Source: Streptomyces sp. T12
GTDB taxonomy: Bacteria; Actinomycetota; Actinomycetes; Streptomycetales; Streptomycetaceae
Length of the DNA: 64,000 nucleotides
Assembly (NCBI RefSeq): GCF_028736035.1
Contig: NZ_CP117866.1
Span: 3,472,001-3,536,000, forward strand
Direction of reading: 5' to 3'
Part shown: piece after piece, positions 41,007-50,182 of the stretch
How positions within the stretch are numbered: the first letter of the stretch is position 1
Layout: each line of letters begins with the position of its first letter
Notes under the pieces: model-generated
The model's input: the letters and a program-made list of their open reading frames with translations, nothing else
What the model was told of the DNA's origin: nothing
Databases searched by the model: none
Translations under genes and position numbers: made by a program

Positions 41007-41744
41007 GTGGTGGCCATGCGGCGGGACACCAGCACCTACGACGCGCTGAACATCGCGCCGTTCCAGACCCTGGTCCTGATGTCGGTGACGGAGTTCAGCG
41101 GCCGGGACGACCTCAACGCGTACGCCGTCGTCGCGCCCACGCTGATGACGATGTGGACCTGCGCGCTGATCTTCACCACCGACCTCGTCTTCGAGGACAA
41201 GGAGGACGGCCGGATGGAGACGATGATCGCCACCCCCGCCTCCTTCCCACTGCTGGTCTTCGGCCGGCTCTGCGGCTGCATGCTGCTGACACTGCCGGCC
41301 TTCGGGCTGACGATGCTGGTGGCCGGCGGGGTCTTCGGCTACTGGATGCCGGTACCGCATCCGCTGGTGTTCGCGGCCGCCCTGCTGCTGGCGGCGGTGG
41401 GCACCGCGGCGGCCGCCACCGCCGTCTCGGCGCTGTTCGTGATCCGGCCGAGCTCCTACGCCCTGGGCAACGCGATGGTCTACCCGGTCCTGCTGCTGAG
41501 CGGGGTGATGGTCCCCGCCGCGCAGTTGCCCGGCCCACTGGAGGCGGTCAGCCGGCTGAGTTACCTGGCGTGGGCGGCCGAGCTGCTGCGCGATGCCACC
41601 GACCCGTCGCCGGTGGCGTACGCCCTGCTCCGGCTGGGTGTCGTGCTGCTGCTCGGTGTGCTGCTGCTGGGCGTTGGTGTGGCGGCCATGTCCCGGTTCC
41701 TGCGCCGGGCGCGGGAGCTGGGCGTGCTGGCCGGCGACGCATGA
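41007..41744 (+). CDS. ABC-2 type permease, N-terminus apparently frameshifted
   Basis: 245 aa in the long frame, with six hydrophobic segments and the ABC-2 pattern (FEDKEDGRMETMIATPAS, YPVLLLSGVMVPAAQLPG). The natural start should be GTG 40936, which overlaps the ATPase stop (GTGA) and reads SGFVTGLRFQWW. That frame then ends at 41049, while MRRDTSTYDALNIAPFQ, the evident continuation, is in the other frame from 41016. One base appears lost near 41010-41016, so the first 25 residues are cut off. Starts at GTG 41007/41010 or ATG 41016 lack a ribosome site. Confidence 0.75.
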   Translation: MVAMRRDTSTYDALNIAPFQTLVLMSVTEFSGRDDLNAYAVVAPTLMTMWTCALIFTTDLVFEDKEDGRMETMIATPASFPLLVFGRLCGCMLLTLPAFGLTMLVAGGVFGYWMPVPHPLVFAAALLLAAVGTAAAATAVSALFVIRPSSYALGNAMVYPVLLLSGVMVPAAQLPGPLEAVSRLSYLAWAAELLRDATDPSPVAYALLRLGVVLLLGVLLLGVGVAAMSRFLRRARELGVLAGDA

Positions 41745-42592
41745 ACGGGACCCGGCCGAAGAGGGAGGAGAGGGAGAGGAGAGGAAGGACAGTGATGGGG
41801 CGTCTCGTCGAGGCCTCGGGCGCGGTCCGTCAGGGCGCCGTGGTGGCCACCGAGGACTTCCGCGCCTTCTACACCTGGCGCACATGGCTGGGCGGCTGGC
41901 TGGTGCGGCTGCTGTGCCAGGTGCTGTTCTTCAGCCAACTGGCCACGCTCGTGGGCGACCCCGGATACGTGGTGCACGTGGTGGTCGGCGCGTCACTGCT
42001 GGTCGGCGTACTCCAGGCGATGCAGGGCGCCTCCACAATGGTGCGCGACATCCTGCTGGGAACGCTGCCGCTGCTCGCCGCGTCCCCGGTCGAGCCCGGC
42101 TGCTTCTTCCTGGGCCGGAGCCTGTGCTGGCCGCTGTCCGGAGTGGTGAGCAGCTCGATCGCGCTGCTCACGCTGTCGCCGCTCTTCGGGGCGTCGTGGA
42201 CACTCACTCAAGTGCCGCTGCTCGTGCTGCTGGTACTGCTGACGACGCTCGCCACGTACTGCGTGGCGCTGGTGCTGGGCGCCGTCGCCCTCGTCGTGCC
42301 CATGGCCAACAACCTGCTGAGTGCGCTCGGCACGATGGCCACCACGGTGCTCTGCGGCGCGATCACCCCGGTGCACTTCTGGCCCGGCCCGGTACAGGCC
42401 GTCGCGCAGACGATCCCGGCGACCCACGGGCTGTCCGCGCTGCTCCTGCTGGAAGCGGACGCAGGTTTCGGCCCGGCAGCGTACGCGGCCGGACGCGCCG
42501 CACTCGCCGGGGTGTGCTGGCTCGCGCTGGGCCTGGTGTGCTACCGGCTGCTCTTCCGCCACGCCCGTCGCGGCGGTTCCCTGTTCTCCTGA
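41741..42592 (+). CDS. ABC-2 type permease, second subunit
   Basis: 283 aa. A charged N-terminus (RPKREERERRGR) precedes about six membrane segments; FYTWRTWLGGWLVRLLCQVLFFSQLA and ITPVHFWPGPVQAVAQTIPATHG are the recognisable ABC-2 parts. ATG overlaps the preceding stop (ATGA); an alternative start is ATG 41795 with GGACAG upstream. Last gene of the repeat-protein/GNAT/ABC operon, its stop codon lying inside the terminator loop. Confidence 0.88.
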   Translation: MNGTRPKREERERRGRTVMGRLVEASGAVRQGAVVATEDFRAFYTWRTWLGGWLVRLLCQVLFFSQLATLVGDPGYVVHVVVGASLLVGVLQAMQGASTMVRDILLGTLPLLAASPVEPGCFFLGRSLCWPLSGVVSSSIALLTLSPLFGASWTLTQVPLLVLLVLLTTLATYCVALVLGAVALVVPMANNLLSALGTMATTVLCGAITPVHFWPGPVQAVAQTIPATHGLSALLLLEADAGFGPAAYAAGRAALAGVCWLALGLVCYRLLFRHARRGGSLFS

Positions 42593-42605
42593 ACAGGGAA
42601 CCGCC
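42572..42605 (+). terminator. Terminator overlapping the permease stop codon
   Basis: Perfect 15-bp arms GGCGGTTCCCTGTTC / GAACAGGGAACCGCC with a TCCT loop. A second small hairpin (GACCCGG/CCGGGTC, about 42606-42627) may end the convergent serine-hydrolase transcript. Confidence 0.8.
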
Positions 42606-42625
42606 GACCCGGCCTCCGGTCCGGG

Positions 42626-43852
42626 TCAGCCGATATGCGGCGGTACAGACATGACCTCCGAAAGAACACGGTGCTCCGTGTGCGAGCCCGCCCGGCTACC
42701 GGCCTTCACCGGCTCCTTCCCGCAGAACTCCGCCTCGATCACCGCCTCCGTATCCCCCGCCCAGTCCCCGTTGAGGTTGAAGGCCAGGGAATGGCGGCCG
42801 TCCTTGGTCGTGATCGCCTCCGATATGGAGCCGTGGATGCCGCCACCATGGCCCCAGACGGTGACACCGCAGGACAGCTCGGCCTTCATCAGGCCGAGAC
42901 CGTAGCCGCTGCCCTCATCGAGGGGGACGGTCGTGGTCATCTCGGCCAGCTGCTCGCGCGGCAGGAGCTTGCCGCGCAGGAGGGCCGAGTAGAAGCGGTT
43001 GAGGTCGGTCGAGTTGGAGATCATCTCGCCGGCCGCGTAGGCGAGGGACGGGTTGAGCTTCGTGACGTCGTACGACGGCCCCGTCGCCGTCTCCGCCAGC
43101 TTGGAGTAGGCCCGGCTGCTGGGCTGCGGCACCGTCACCCGCGTGCCGGGGACGGACGTGGCGGTCAGGTGCAGGGGCTTGACGATGCGCTCACGGATCG
43201 CGTCGCCGTACGGGCGGCCCGTGGCCTTCTCGATCACCATTCCGGCGAGCACGAAGTTGGTGTTGGAGTAGTTCCAGGACGTCCCCGGCTCGAAGTCCGG
43301 CTTGTGCGTCATGGCGAGCGCGACCAGTTCCCCGGGCTTCTTCGTGTCGTAACGGTGCTCGAAGAAGCCGTCCTTGAGGAAGTACGTGCGCCCGAACTCC
43401 TCGTCCGCCGTGTAGTTGTAGATGCCGCTGGTGTGGTTGAGGAGCTGGCGCAGGGTGATCCGGTTGCCGTCGTGGCCGTTGCCCCGCACCCGGCCCGGCA
43501 GCCACTTCTCCACCGTGTCGTCCAGCGACAGCCTGCCCTCCGCCTCCAGCTGGAGCAGCACGGTGGCCACGAAGGTCTTGGTGATGCTGCCCACCCGGAA
43601 GCGGTCGTCCGCCGAACGCGGCTTCCCCGTCTTGAGGTTGCCGACGCCCGCAGTCGCCGACCAGGCGTCGTGGCCGTCCCTCGCCGTCGCCGTCACTCCG
43701 GGGACGCCTGCGTCTACCGCCGCCTGGATGGCCTTGCTGGTCGCGTCGTGGCCGGCTCTGTCGGGCGCCGCCACCGCTGGGGCCGCGAGGGCCACGGACA
43801 GTGCCACCGCCGTCGTCGCCCCGAGGGCCGTGCGGGTCGTACGTACGCTCAT
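42626..43852 (-). CDS. Secreted serine hydrolase (class C beta-lactamase / DD-peptidase type)
   Basis: 408 aa. Signal peptide to about VAAPD. Active-site motifs of the SxxK family: nucleophile in VGSITKTF, YSN in SWNYSNTNF, and HGG in VWGHGGGIHG. Overall similar to Streptomyces R61 DD-carboxypeptidase and esterase-like relatives. Acts outside the membrane on peptidoglycan peptides or small esters. Monocistronic; C-terminus has a short tail without anchor. Confidence 0.92.
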   Translation of the reverse strand: MSVRTTRTALGATTAVALSVALAAPAVAAPDRAGHDATSKAIQAAVDAGVPGVTATARDGHDAWSATAGVGNLKTGKPRSADDRFRVGSITKTFVATVLLQLEAEGRLSLDDTVEKWLPGRVRGNGHDGNRITLRQLLNHTSGIYNYTADEEFGRTYFLKDGFFEHRYDTKKPGELVALAMTHKPDFEPGTSWNYSNTNFVLAGMVIEKATGRPYGDAIRERIVKPLHLTATSVPGTRVTVPQPSSRAYSKLAETATGPSYDVTKLNPSLAYAAGEMISNSTDLNRFYSALLRGKLLPREQLAEMTTTVPLDEGSGYGLGLMKAELSCGVTVWGHGGGIHGSISEAITTKDGRHSLAFNLNGDWAGDTEAVIEAEFCGKEPVKAGSRAGSHTEHRVLSEVMSVPPHIG

Positions 43853-43951
43853 GCCTCTCCCCCTTCTGCACGCTCACGTCGAGCGTGGTCGGAGGGAGAG
43901 ACCGGGCGCATGCTGCGAAAGTTGAAGCGGGAGACGCCAGTTGAGCGCGTT

Positions 43952-45742
43952 TCAGCCCTTCTTGAGGACCAGCTCCGTGTTCCGGTCCCTGCGCTCCCCC
44001 GCCAGCGTCGACCGGGCGCCCGGTGCGTTGAAGGACAGCTCGCGGTAGAGGGCGGCCAGGCCCGTCTGGGAGAGGTCCGTGAAGTCCGTGGCGTGCGGGG
44101 CCGAGGACTCGATCAGGGTGGTGAAGAGCGAGATCGTGCCGTCCTTGTTGTCCACCACCTCGATGATCCGGGCGAGTTGGGGGAAGTCGACGTGGGAGGC
44201 GGTGGAGATCTCCCAGAAGGAGCCGCCGTCGGCGCCGGAGCGCGGGGTGATGACGTTCTTGTGGATGTGGCCGTTCACCCAGGCGAGGACGTTGCGGTGA
44301 CCGGCGAGCAGCTCGACCACCTCGGCGCCGCCCACGCGCCGCTCGTTCGGGCGGGCCGGGTCGCGGCGGAGGTTGCCCATCGTCTCGCTGGTGTGATGGC
44401 TGAAGACGATCGCGTACGAGTCCTTGTTCTCCCGCAGCGTCCGGTCCAGCCAGTTGAACTGGGCCGCCCCGATGGACCCTTCGTAGTGGCCGCCCGGGTC
44501 GGTGGTGTCGAGGCTGATGCCGATGACGTCGTCGGCGATGCGGAAGCTGTAGTACTGGGTGTTCGCGTCCAGGTTGGCCGTCGAGTAGCCGTGGCCGACC
44601 GGACCGAGGCCGCGGTGGGCCGGGTTCAGGTGGGCCTGCAGATAGTCCCGGGGCGTGAACGGGGCCCGGCTCTCGTCCGGCGTGACCGAGCGCATCGAGC
44701 GGGCGTGCGCCTTGAGGAAGTCCTTGAAGACGGTGCCCCGCGGGTCCTTGTCCTGCTTGAGGGAGTCCTGGAGCTTCTTGGCGTCCGCGGCCGAGACGTT
44801 CATCAGCTTCTTGCCGCCGACGGCGAGGTCGGTGAGGTAGGAGTCGCTGTGCGAGGCGTAGGTGCCGAGCGGCATCGCGTCGTGGTTGCCGACCGTCGAG
44901 TACCAGGGGATGTTCAGGCCGGGGCTGCGCAGTTCACGGATCGCGGCGGCCAGAAAGCCGTCGATGTGCGGGAAGCCGAGCTGCTTGTCGGCGTCGCGGA
45001 CACTGTCGTCGGCCTGCCAGTACAGCTTCAGGCCGCTGTTCTGGACGCCCTCGTACTGCCGCGGGTCACCGGTGTTCGGGGTGACGCGGCCGCCGCTCAT
45101 CACCGTCAGGAACCACTCCAGCTCGGACTTGCAGTTGTTGTCCGTGTTGTCGCCGGTGGTCATGGCGAAGTGGAACGGGGCGCCGGTGACGGGGGCGCCC
45201 CGCAGCGCGTTGATCCGCTCGACGAGCGCGACGGCGCCGGGCACGGTCAGCGCCTCCTGCGGCCGCCAGGCGTGCACGTCGGTGGAGCGCAGGTACTCCA
45301 GCCGCAGCGGGTGCTGGGCGTCGATCAGATGCAGGTCGGTGAGCTGTACGAAGGCGGCGAGCGCCGTACGCCGGCTCTCGCGCCCCGACTTGGCCGCCGC
45401 CAGGTTCTCGCGGACGACCCGCTTCCAGCCGGGACCGTGGCCGAGCCGGCGGTAGCCGGAGGTGCCGCGCGGGGCGGCGACCGAGGTGAGGGTGGTGCCG
45501 CGGGTGTACGGCGCGAGCGCGACCGGCAGTCTGCGGGAGGCACCGACGGGCGCCTCGGCGGCGGCGGCGCCCGCGGCGGCGCCCGGTGCGCTCGCGGGGG
45601 TCGTGGTGGTGGCGGCCTGGCTTTCGGTGGGCCGCAGGGCGTAGCCGACGCCCGCGGAGAGGGTCACCGCTCCGGTGGCGGCGAGCAGGGTACGGCGGTG
45701 GACCCCCAGCGCGGAGCTGGCGACAGAGCGTATGCGCGACAT
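43952..45742 (-). CDS. Tat-exported metallophosphoesterase (TIGR03767-like)
   Basis: 596 aa. N-terminus GVHRRTLLAATGAVTLSAG is a twin-arginine signal. The calcineurin-like dimetal site is complete: VQLTDLHLID, MTTGDNTDNN, STVGNHDAM, VFSHH, and NGHIHKN. The length and insertions match the secreted family called TIGR03767. Probably hydrolyses extracellular phosphoesters. Start at 45742 follows GGGGAG. A Pho-box-like pair lies 200 bp upstream (45940-45961). Confidence 0.9.
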   Translation of the reverse strand: MSRIRSVASSALGVHRRTLLAATGAVTLSAGVGYALRPTESQAATTTTPASAPGAAAGAAAAEAPVGASRRLPVALAPYTRGTTLTSVAAPRGTSGYRRLGHGPGWKRVVRENLAAAKSGRESRRTALAAFVQLTDLHLIDAQHPLRLEYLRSTDVHAWRPQEALTVPGAVALVERINALRGAPVTGAPFHFAMTTGDNTDNNCKSELEWFLTVMSGGRVTPNTGDPRQYEGVQNSGLKLYWQADDSVRDADKQLGFPHIDGFLAAAIRELRSPGLNIPWYSTVGNHDAMPLGTYASHSDSYLTDLAVGGKKLMNVSAADAKKLQDSLKQDKDPRGTVFKDFLKAHARSMRSVTPDESRAPFTPRDYLQAHLNPAHRGLGPVGHGYSTANLDANTQYYSFRIADDVIGISLDTTDPGGHYEGSIGAAQFNWLDRTLRENKDSYAIVFSHHTSETMGNLRRDPARPNERRVGGAEVVELLAGHRNVLAWVNGHIHKNVITPRSGADGGSFWEISTASHVDFPQLARIIEVVDNKDGTISLFTTLIESSAPHATDFTDLSQTGLAALYRELSFNAPGARSTLAGERRDRNTELVLKKG

Positions 45743-45939
45743 GGCGCGGTCTCCCCGAGTGCGAACGCGTCGGCAGTGGTCGCGGGTGGTCGCCGAGGCG
45801 AACCTCCCGCTCACTGTGGATCGTTGGCACCGGGGATGACCTGTGCATGAACATGGCGGCAACGGGCAGCGCCGATCACCGTACGTGGATCTTGGCCCAC
45901 CCTCCGCGTCCACGGCCGCTCCTTCAACGGCCGGAACGC

Positions 45940-45961
45940 GGTCACTCCGTGTTCATCTTCC
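45940..45961 (+). promoter_or_regulatory. Pho-box-like direct repeat
   Basis: GGTCACTCCGT followed directly by GTTCATCTTCC: two adjacent 11-nt units beginning G(G/T)TCA as in Streptomyces PhoP boxes. The orientation is opposite to the phosphoesterase gene and the distance is long, so weak support. Confidence 0.25.
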
Positions 45962-45973
45962 GGGGTACTGAAG

Positions 45974-46435
45974 CTATTTCCCGGCGGTTTGGATCCGCCC
46001 CGCGGCCGGCCGTTCGCGCCACAGCGCCAGCCCCTTGTCGACCATGGAGACGCGCGTCAGACCCGTCACATCGTCCAGGGGGTGCCAGGCCGCCATGTCG
46101 GTGGAGCCGTTGGCCTCGTAGCGCAGGTCGCCGCCGGTGATCCGGGCCTCGTAGACGAGCCGTACGCCGTGGTGGTCGACGGCCCGGCCGAAGCGGCGGA
46201 TCGGGAACACGCGATGGGAGGAGTCGATGCCGAGCAGGCCGGTGGGCTCGACGAGGTAGCCGGTCTCCTCCTCGACCTCCCGCACGACCGTGTCGTAGGG
46301 ATCCTCACCGTGCTCCATGCCGCCGCCCGGCAGGACCCACTCGAAGCCGCCGCCGGGCGCCGGGGACCGGGCGAGGAGGAGCTGTCCGTCACGTACGCAA
46401 ATGGCGTAGGCCGCCACCCTCAACTTCTTCTGCAC
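45974..46435 (-). CDS. NUDIX hydrolase
   Basis: 153 aa. Complete Nudix box GGGMEHGEDPYDTVVREVEEETGY, giving Mg2+-dependent hydrolysis of a nucleoside diphosphate linked to another group. The N-terminus KKLRVAAYAICVRDGQLLLAR is the usual first strand. Substrate not predictable. Divergent from the subtilase gene. Confidence 0.92.
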   Translation of the reverse strand: MQKKLRVAAYAICVRDGQLLLARSPAPGGGFEWVLPGGGMEHGEDPYDTVVREVEEETGYLVEPTGLLGIDSSHRVFPIRRFGRAVDHHGVRLVYEARITGGDLRYEANGSTDMAAWHPLDDVTGLTRVSMVDKGLALWRERPAAGRIQTAGK

Positions 46436-46607
46436 GTACGGACGTTAAACGGCCGAGGCCGCATCGGGCAGGCGATTATTCAGCTTGCGGGCGACTTGCC
46501 CTTTTCGCTCCCTGCGCCCCAATTGCATAGGGGGTTTCCCCCATCCCTCCATTTCGATTCGGTCAACTCTTCCCAAACATCCTTCCCTTGCGTAAGGCTG
46601 TGCGGTC

Positions 46608-46628
46608 GTCCGGTATCGCATACCGGAC
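46608..46628. promoter_or_regulatory. Palindrome upstream of the subtilase gene
   Basis: GTCCGGTAT-CGC-ATACCGGAC, 9-bp perfect arms, 32 bp before the start codon. Operator or 5'-leader hairpin. Confidence 0.5.
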
Positions 46629-46660
46629 AGCCGATGCTCCTTTACCAACAAGGGATGCCG

Positions 46661-49600
46661 ATGACCCTCACCCCCCAGCGCGAACCCAAGCCGGGCGCGA
46701 GACGCGCGGCCCGCATAGCCGTGGCCGCAGGTCTCGTCGCCGCGCTCTCCGCAGCCGGGCCGATACCCATGGCCATGGCCGGGGACCCCGCGCCCGCCGC
46801 GGCGGACCCGAGCGTCAAGTCCGCGCACGACAAGCTCGGTTCGGACGACGCCGATCTGCTCGCCGAGGCCAAGGCCGACGGCGACAAGAACGTCACGATG
46901 ATGATCGCGACCGCGCCCGGCCAGACCGAGGAGGTCGCCGAGCAGCTGGACGCGGTCGGCTCTGTGGGCCGTACCTACGACAAGCTCGGCTACGTCCGGG
47001 CCACCGTCCCCACCGGCAAGGCCGACTCGGCCATCGCCGCGGCGGCGAAGCTCTCCTCGGTGCACGGCATCGACCTGCGCGAGGAGATACCCCTGGAGGA
47101 CCCCGCCGTCGACACGAAGGCGTCGACGGCCGCTGCGACCTCGTACTCCGCGCCGAACAAGAACACCCCGGCCGAGAACCCGTACAACCCGTCCTTCGAG
47201 ACGGGCGCCGTCGACTTCGTGGAGGACAACCCGAAGGCGGACGGCCGCGGCATCACCATCGGCATCCTCGACTCGGGCATCGACCTCGGCCACCCGGCGC
47301 TGCAGAAGACCACGACCGGTGAGCGGAAGATCGTCGACTGGGTCACCGCCACCGACCCGCTCCTCGACAGCGACCGCACCTGGCGCCCGATGGTGACCTC
47401 GGTCTCCGGGCCCACCTTCACCTACGGCGGCAAGTCCTGGACCGCGCCTGCCGGTTCGTACCAGGTCAGCACCTTCCTGGAGTCGTACACCACCGGCGGC
47501 GACGCGGCGGGCGACGCCAACCGCGACGGCGACAAGACCGACTCGTGGGGCGTGCTGTACGACGCCGCGGCCGGCACGGTCCGTGTCGACCTCAACAACA
47601 ACAACGACTTCGGTGACGACACCCCGATGAAGCCGTACAAGGACGGCTTCCAGATCGGCTACTTCGGCACCGACAACCCGGCCACCGACGTCGCCGAGCG
47701 GCAGCCGTTCGTCGTGCAGATCCGCAAGGACGTGCCGATGGACCCGCTGGGCGGCGACTGGGTCGGCCAGAAGCGCGACTTCGTCAACATCGGCGTCATC
47801 GAGTCCGAGCACGGCACCCACGTCGCCGGCATCACCGCCGCGAACGGCCTGTTCGGCGGCAAGATGAACGGCGCGGCCCCGGGCGCGAAGCTCGTCGCGT
47901 CCCGTGCCTGCACCTGGACCGGCGGCTGCACCAACGTCGCGCTCACCGAGGGCATGATCGACCTCGTCGTCAACCGCGGCGTCGACATCGTCAACATGTC
48001 CATCGGCGGCCTCCCGGCGCTGAACGACGGCAACAACGCCCGCGCCGAGCTGTACACGCGGCTCATCGACACGTACGGCGTGCAGCTGGTGATCTCGGCG
48101 GGCAACTCAGGCCCCGGCGCCAACACCATCGGCGACCCGGCCCTGGCCGCCAAGGTCATCTCGGTCGGCGCGACCATCTCCAGGGAGACGTGGGCCGCCA
48201 ACTACGGCTCGGTCGTGTCCAAGCCGTACGCGATGATGCCGTTCTCCTCGCGCGGCCCGCGTGAGGACGGCGGCTTCACCCCGACGCTCTCCGCGCCGGG
48301 TGCCGCGATCAACACCATCCAGACCTGGCTGCCGGGCGCCCCGGTCGCCGAGTCCGGCTACTCGCTCCCGGCCGGTTACGGCATGCTGCAGGGCACCTCG
48401 ATGGCGTCCCCGCAGGCTGCGGGCGCGTCCGCGCTGCTGCTGAGCGCCGCCAAGCAGAAGGGCATCGCCCTGACGCCGGCGAAGCTGCGCACGGCTCTCA
48501 CCTCGACTGCCGACCACATCAAGGGCGTTCAGGCGTACGAGGAGGGTGCCGGCCTCATCAACATCGAGGACGCCTGGGACTCGATCCGTGACGGCGCCAC
48601 CGCCCACGAGTACACGGTCAAGGCGCCGGTCGACACCGCGATCGACCAGTTCCTGAAGACCCCGGGCTTCGGCACGGGCGTCTACGACCGCGAGGGCGGC
48701 CTCAAGACCGGGCAGAAGAAGACGTACGACGTCACGATCACCCGTACGTCCGGCGCGGACAAGGCGATCCGGCACGAGCTCCACCTGGAGAACAACGCCG
48801 GGGACACCTTCCGGATCGTCGGCGACGACGAGATCAGCCTCGGCCTGAACAAGCCGGTCACCGTCCAGGTCGCCGCCAAGCCGTCGTCGGCCGGCATCAA
48901 GAGCGCGATCCTGGAGGTCGACGACCCGCGCACCGAGGGCATCGACAAGCAGGTCCTCAACACGGTCGTGGTCTCCGCGCCGCTGAAGTACACGTACTCC
49001 GCGGCCGGTTCGGTGCAGCGCAACAGCAACAAGTCGTACTTCGTGACCGTCCCCGAGGGCGCGAAGTCGCTGGAGGTCGCGATCGGCGGGCTGAAGGACA
49101 AGAGCCAGACCCGGTTCATCGCCATCGACCCGACCGGCGTCCCGTCCGACACCACGGGCACCCCGAACTGCTACAACAACTACCTTGGCGGCAACGGCTG
49201 CAAGCCCGACGTGCGGTCGTACGCCAACCCGCGGGCCGGCGTCTGGGAGATCGAGGTCGAGTCTCGGCGTACGTCGCCGCTGCTCGACAACCCGTACCAG
49301 CTCGACGCGCAGGTGCTGGGCGCGACCTTCGACCCGGCGGAGAAGACCATCGCCGAGGCGAAGATCGGCACTCCGGTCACGGCGGAGTGGACCGTCACCA
49401 ACGAGTTCGCCGCGATCGACGGCAGCCTGAAGGGTAGCTCCCTGGGTTCGGGGCTGGTCAGCGAGAAGACCATCGCGGACGGCGAGTCGCAGGAGACCTC
49501 CCTCACCCTCCCCGAAGGTGTGGAACGTCTCGAGGTGGCGATCGGGGGTGTCTCCGACCTGAAGGCGGACCTCGACCTCGCGGTGCTCAAGGACGGCCAG

Positions 49601-49945
49601 GTCGTCGGGCAGTCCGCCGACGGTGACTCCGAGGAGTCGGTCAGCCTGACCGCGCCGGCCGCCGGTACGTACACGATCGTCGTCGACGGCTACTCCGTTC
49701 CCAGCGGATCGACGTCGTACGGCTACAAGGACGTGTACTTCGCGCCCTCTCTCGGCGCGGTGACCACCGATGCCTCGAAGGCCGTGAAGCTGGCGAGCGG
49801 CGAGTCGGCGAAGGTGTCTGCCGAGGTCCTGGTGAAGGGCGCGGCTCCCGAAGGCCGCAAGTTCTTCGGCGAACTCCGGCTGGTGAACAGCCGCGGCACG
49901 GTCGCGGGTACGAGCACGGTCACCATCGAGAAGGCCGTTCCGTAG
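46661..49945 (+). CDS. Large secreted subtilisin-like serine protease (S8 family)
   Basis: 1094 aa. Signal peptide (ARRAARIAVAAGLVAALSAAGP). Propeptide-like region to about residue 190, then the S8 domain: Asp in ITIGILDSGIDLGHPAL, His in ESEHGTHVAGI, the oxyanion Asn in ISAGNSGPGAN, and Ser in GTSMASPQAAG. A large insert sits between Asp and His (AGDANRDGDKTDSWGVLYD, EF-hand-like Ca site). The C-terminal 450 residues are beta-sandwich repeats including two pre-peptidase-like domains (SLEVAIGGLKDKSQTRF and RLEVAIGGVSDLKADLD). ATG 46661 was chosen over ATG 46655 because AAGGGA overlaps the latter. Confidence 0.93.
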   Translation: MTLTPQREPKPGARRAARIAVAAGLVAALSAAGPIPMAMAGDPAPAAADPSVKSAHDKLGSDDADLLAEAKADGDKNVTMMIATAPGQTEEVAEQLDAVGSVGRTYDKLGYVRATVPTGKADSAIAAAAKLSSVHGIDLREEIPLEDPAVDTKASTAAATSYSAPNKNTPAENPYNPSFETGAVDFVEDNPKADGRGITIGILDSGIDLGHPALQKTTTGERKIVDWVTATDPLLDSDRTWRPMVTSVSGPTFTYGGKSWTAPAGSYQVSTFLESYTTGGDAAGDANRDGDKTDSWGVLYDAAAGTVRVDLNNNNDFGDDTPMKPYKDGFQIGYFGTDNPATDVAERQPFVVQIRKDVPMDPLGGDWVGQKRDFVNIGVIESEHGTHVAGITAANGLFGGKMNGAAPGAKLVASRACTWTGGCTNVALTEGMIDLVVNRGVDIVNMSIGGLPALNDGNNARAELYTRLIDTYGVQLVISAGNSGPGANTIGDPALAAKVISVGATISRETWAANYGSVVSKPYAMMPFSSRGPREDGGFTPTLSAPGAAINTIQTWLPGAPVAESGYSLPAGYGMLQGTSMASPQAAGASALLLSAAKQKGIALTPAKLRTALTSTADHIKGVQAYEEGAGLINIEDAWDSIRDGATAHEYTVKAPVDTAIDQFLKTPGFGTGVYDREGGLKTGQKKTYDVTITRTSGADKAIRHELHLENNAGDTFRIVGDDEISLGLNKPVTVQVAAKPSSAGIKSAILEVDDPRTEGIDKQVLNTVVVSAPLKYTYSAAGSVQRNSNKSYFVTVPEGAKSLEVAIGGLKDKSQTRFIAIDPTGVPSDTTGTPNCYNNYLGGNGCKPDVRSYANPRAGVWEIEVESRRTSPLLDNPYQLDAQVLGATFDPAEKTIAEAKIGTPVTAEWTVTNEFAAIDGSLKGSSLGSGLVSEKTIADGESQETSLTLPEGVERLEVAIGGVSDLKADLDLAVLKDGQVVGQSADGDSEESVSLTAPAAGTYTIVVDGYSVPSGSTSYGYKDVYFAPSLGAVTTDASKAVKLASGESAKVSAEVLVKGAAPEGRKFFGELRLVNSRGTVAGTSTVTIEKAVP

Positions 49946-49968
49946 CGGTCGGTCCCGACATGGGGACG

Positions 49969-50004
49969 AGCGGGGCCGGTGCTCGCCAGAGCACCGGCCC
50001 CGCT
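49969..50004. terminator. Strong hairpin after the subtilase gene
   Basis: Perfect 16-bp arms AGCGGGGCCGGTGCTC / GAGCACCGGCCCCGCT with a GCCA loop. Lies between convergent genes. Confidence 0.85.
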
Positions 50005-50008
50005 TCCG

Positions 50009-50170
50009 TCATCCCGCGGACCTGTGTCGTTTGACCACGACGGCGACCGCGACGACCAGCAGAAGTGTCCACGCGGTGATCTCAATGGTCCCGAACCTGC
50101 TGCCGAGCAGGACCAACAGGCCGGCGAACACCGCGACAGTCGCGAGAACCTTCAGAAGAAGCTTGACCAC
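50009..50170 (-). CDS. Small membrane protein, 53 aa
   Basis: GTG start with AAGGAAG seven nt upstream, 12 nt after the stop of the secreted-protein gene. The product has two hydrophobic helices (KVLATVAVFAGLLVLLGSRF and ITAWTLLLVVAVAVVV) and a basic end (KRHRSAG). Too short for most gene callers but well supported by ribosome site, position and composition. Function unknown; probably a partner of the upstream secreted protein. Confidence 0.65.
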   Translation of the reverse strand: MVKLLLKVLATVAVFAGLLVLLGSRFGTIEITAWTLLLVVAVAVVVKRHRSAG

Positions 50171-50182
50171 CAGGCGTCTTCC

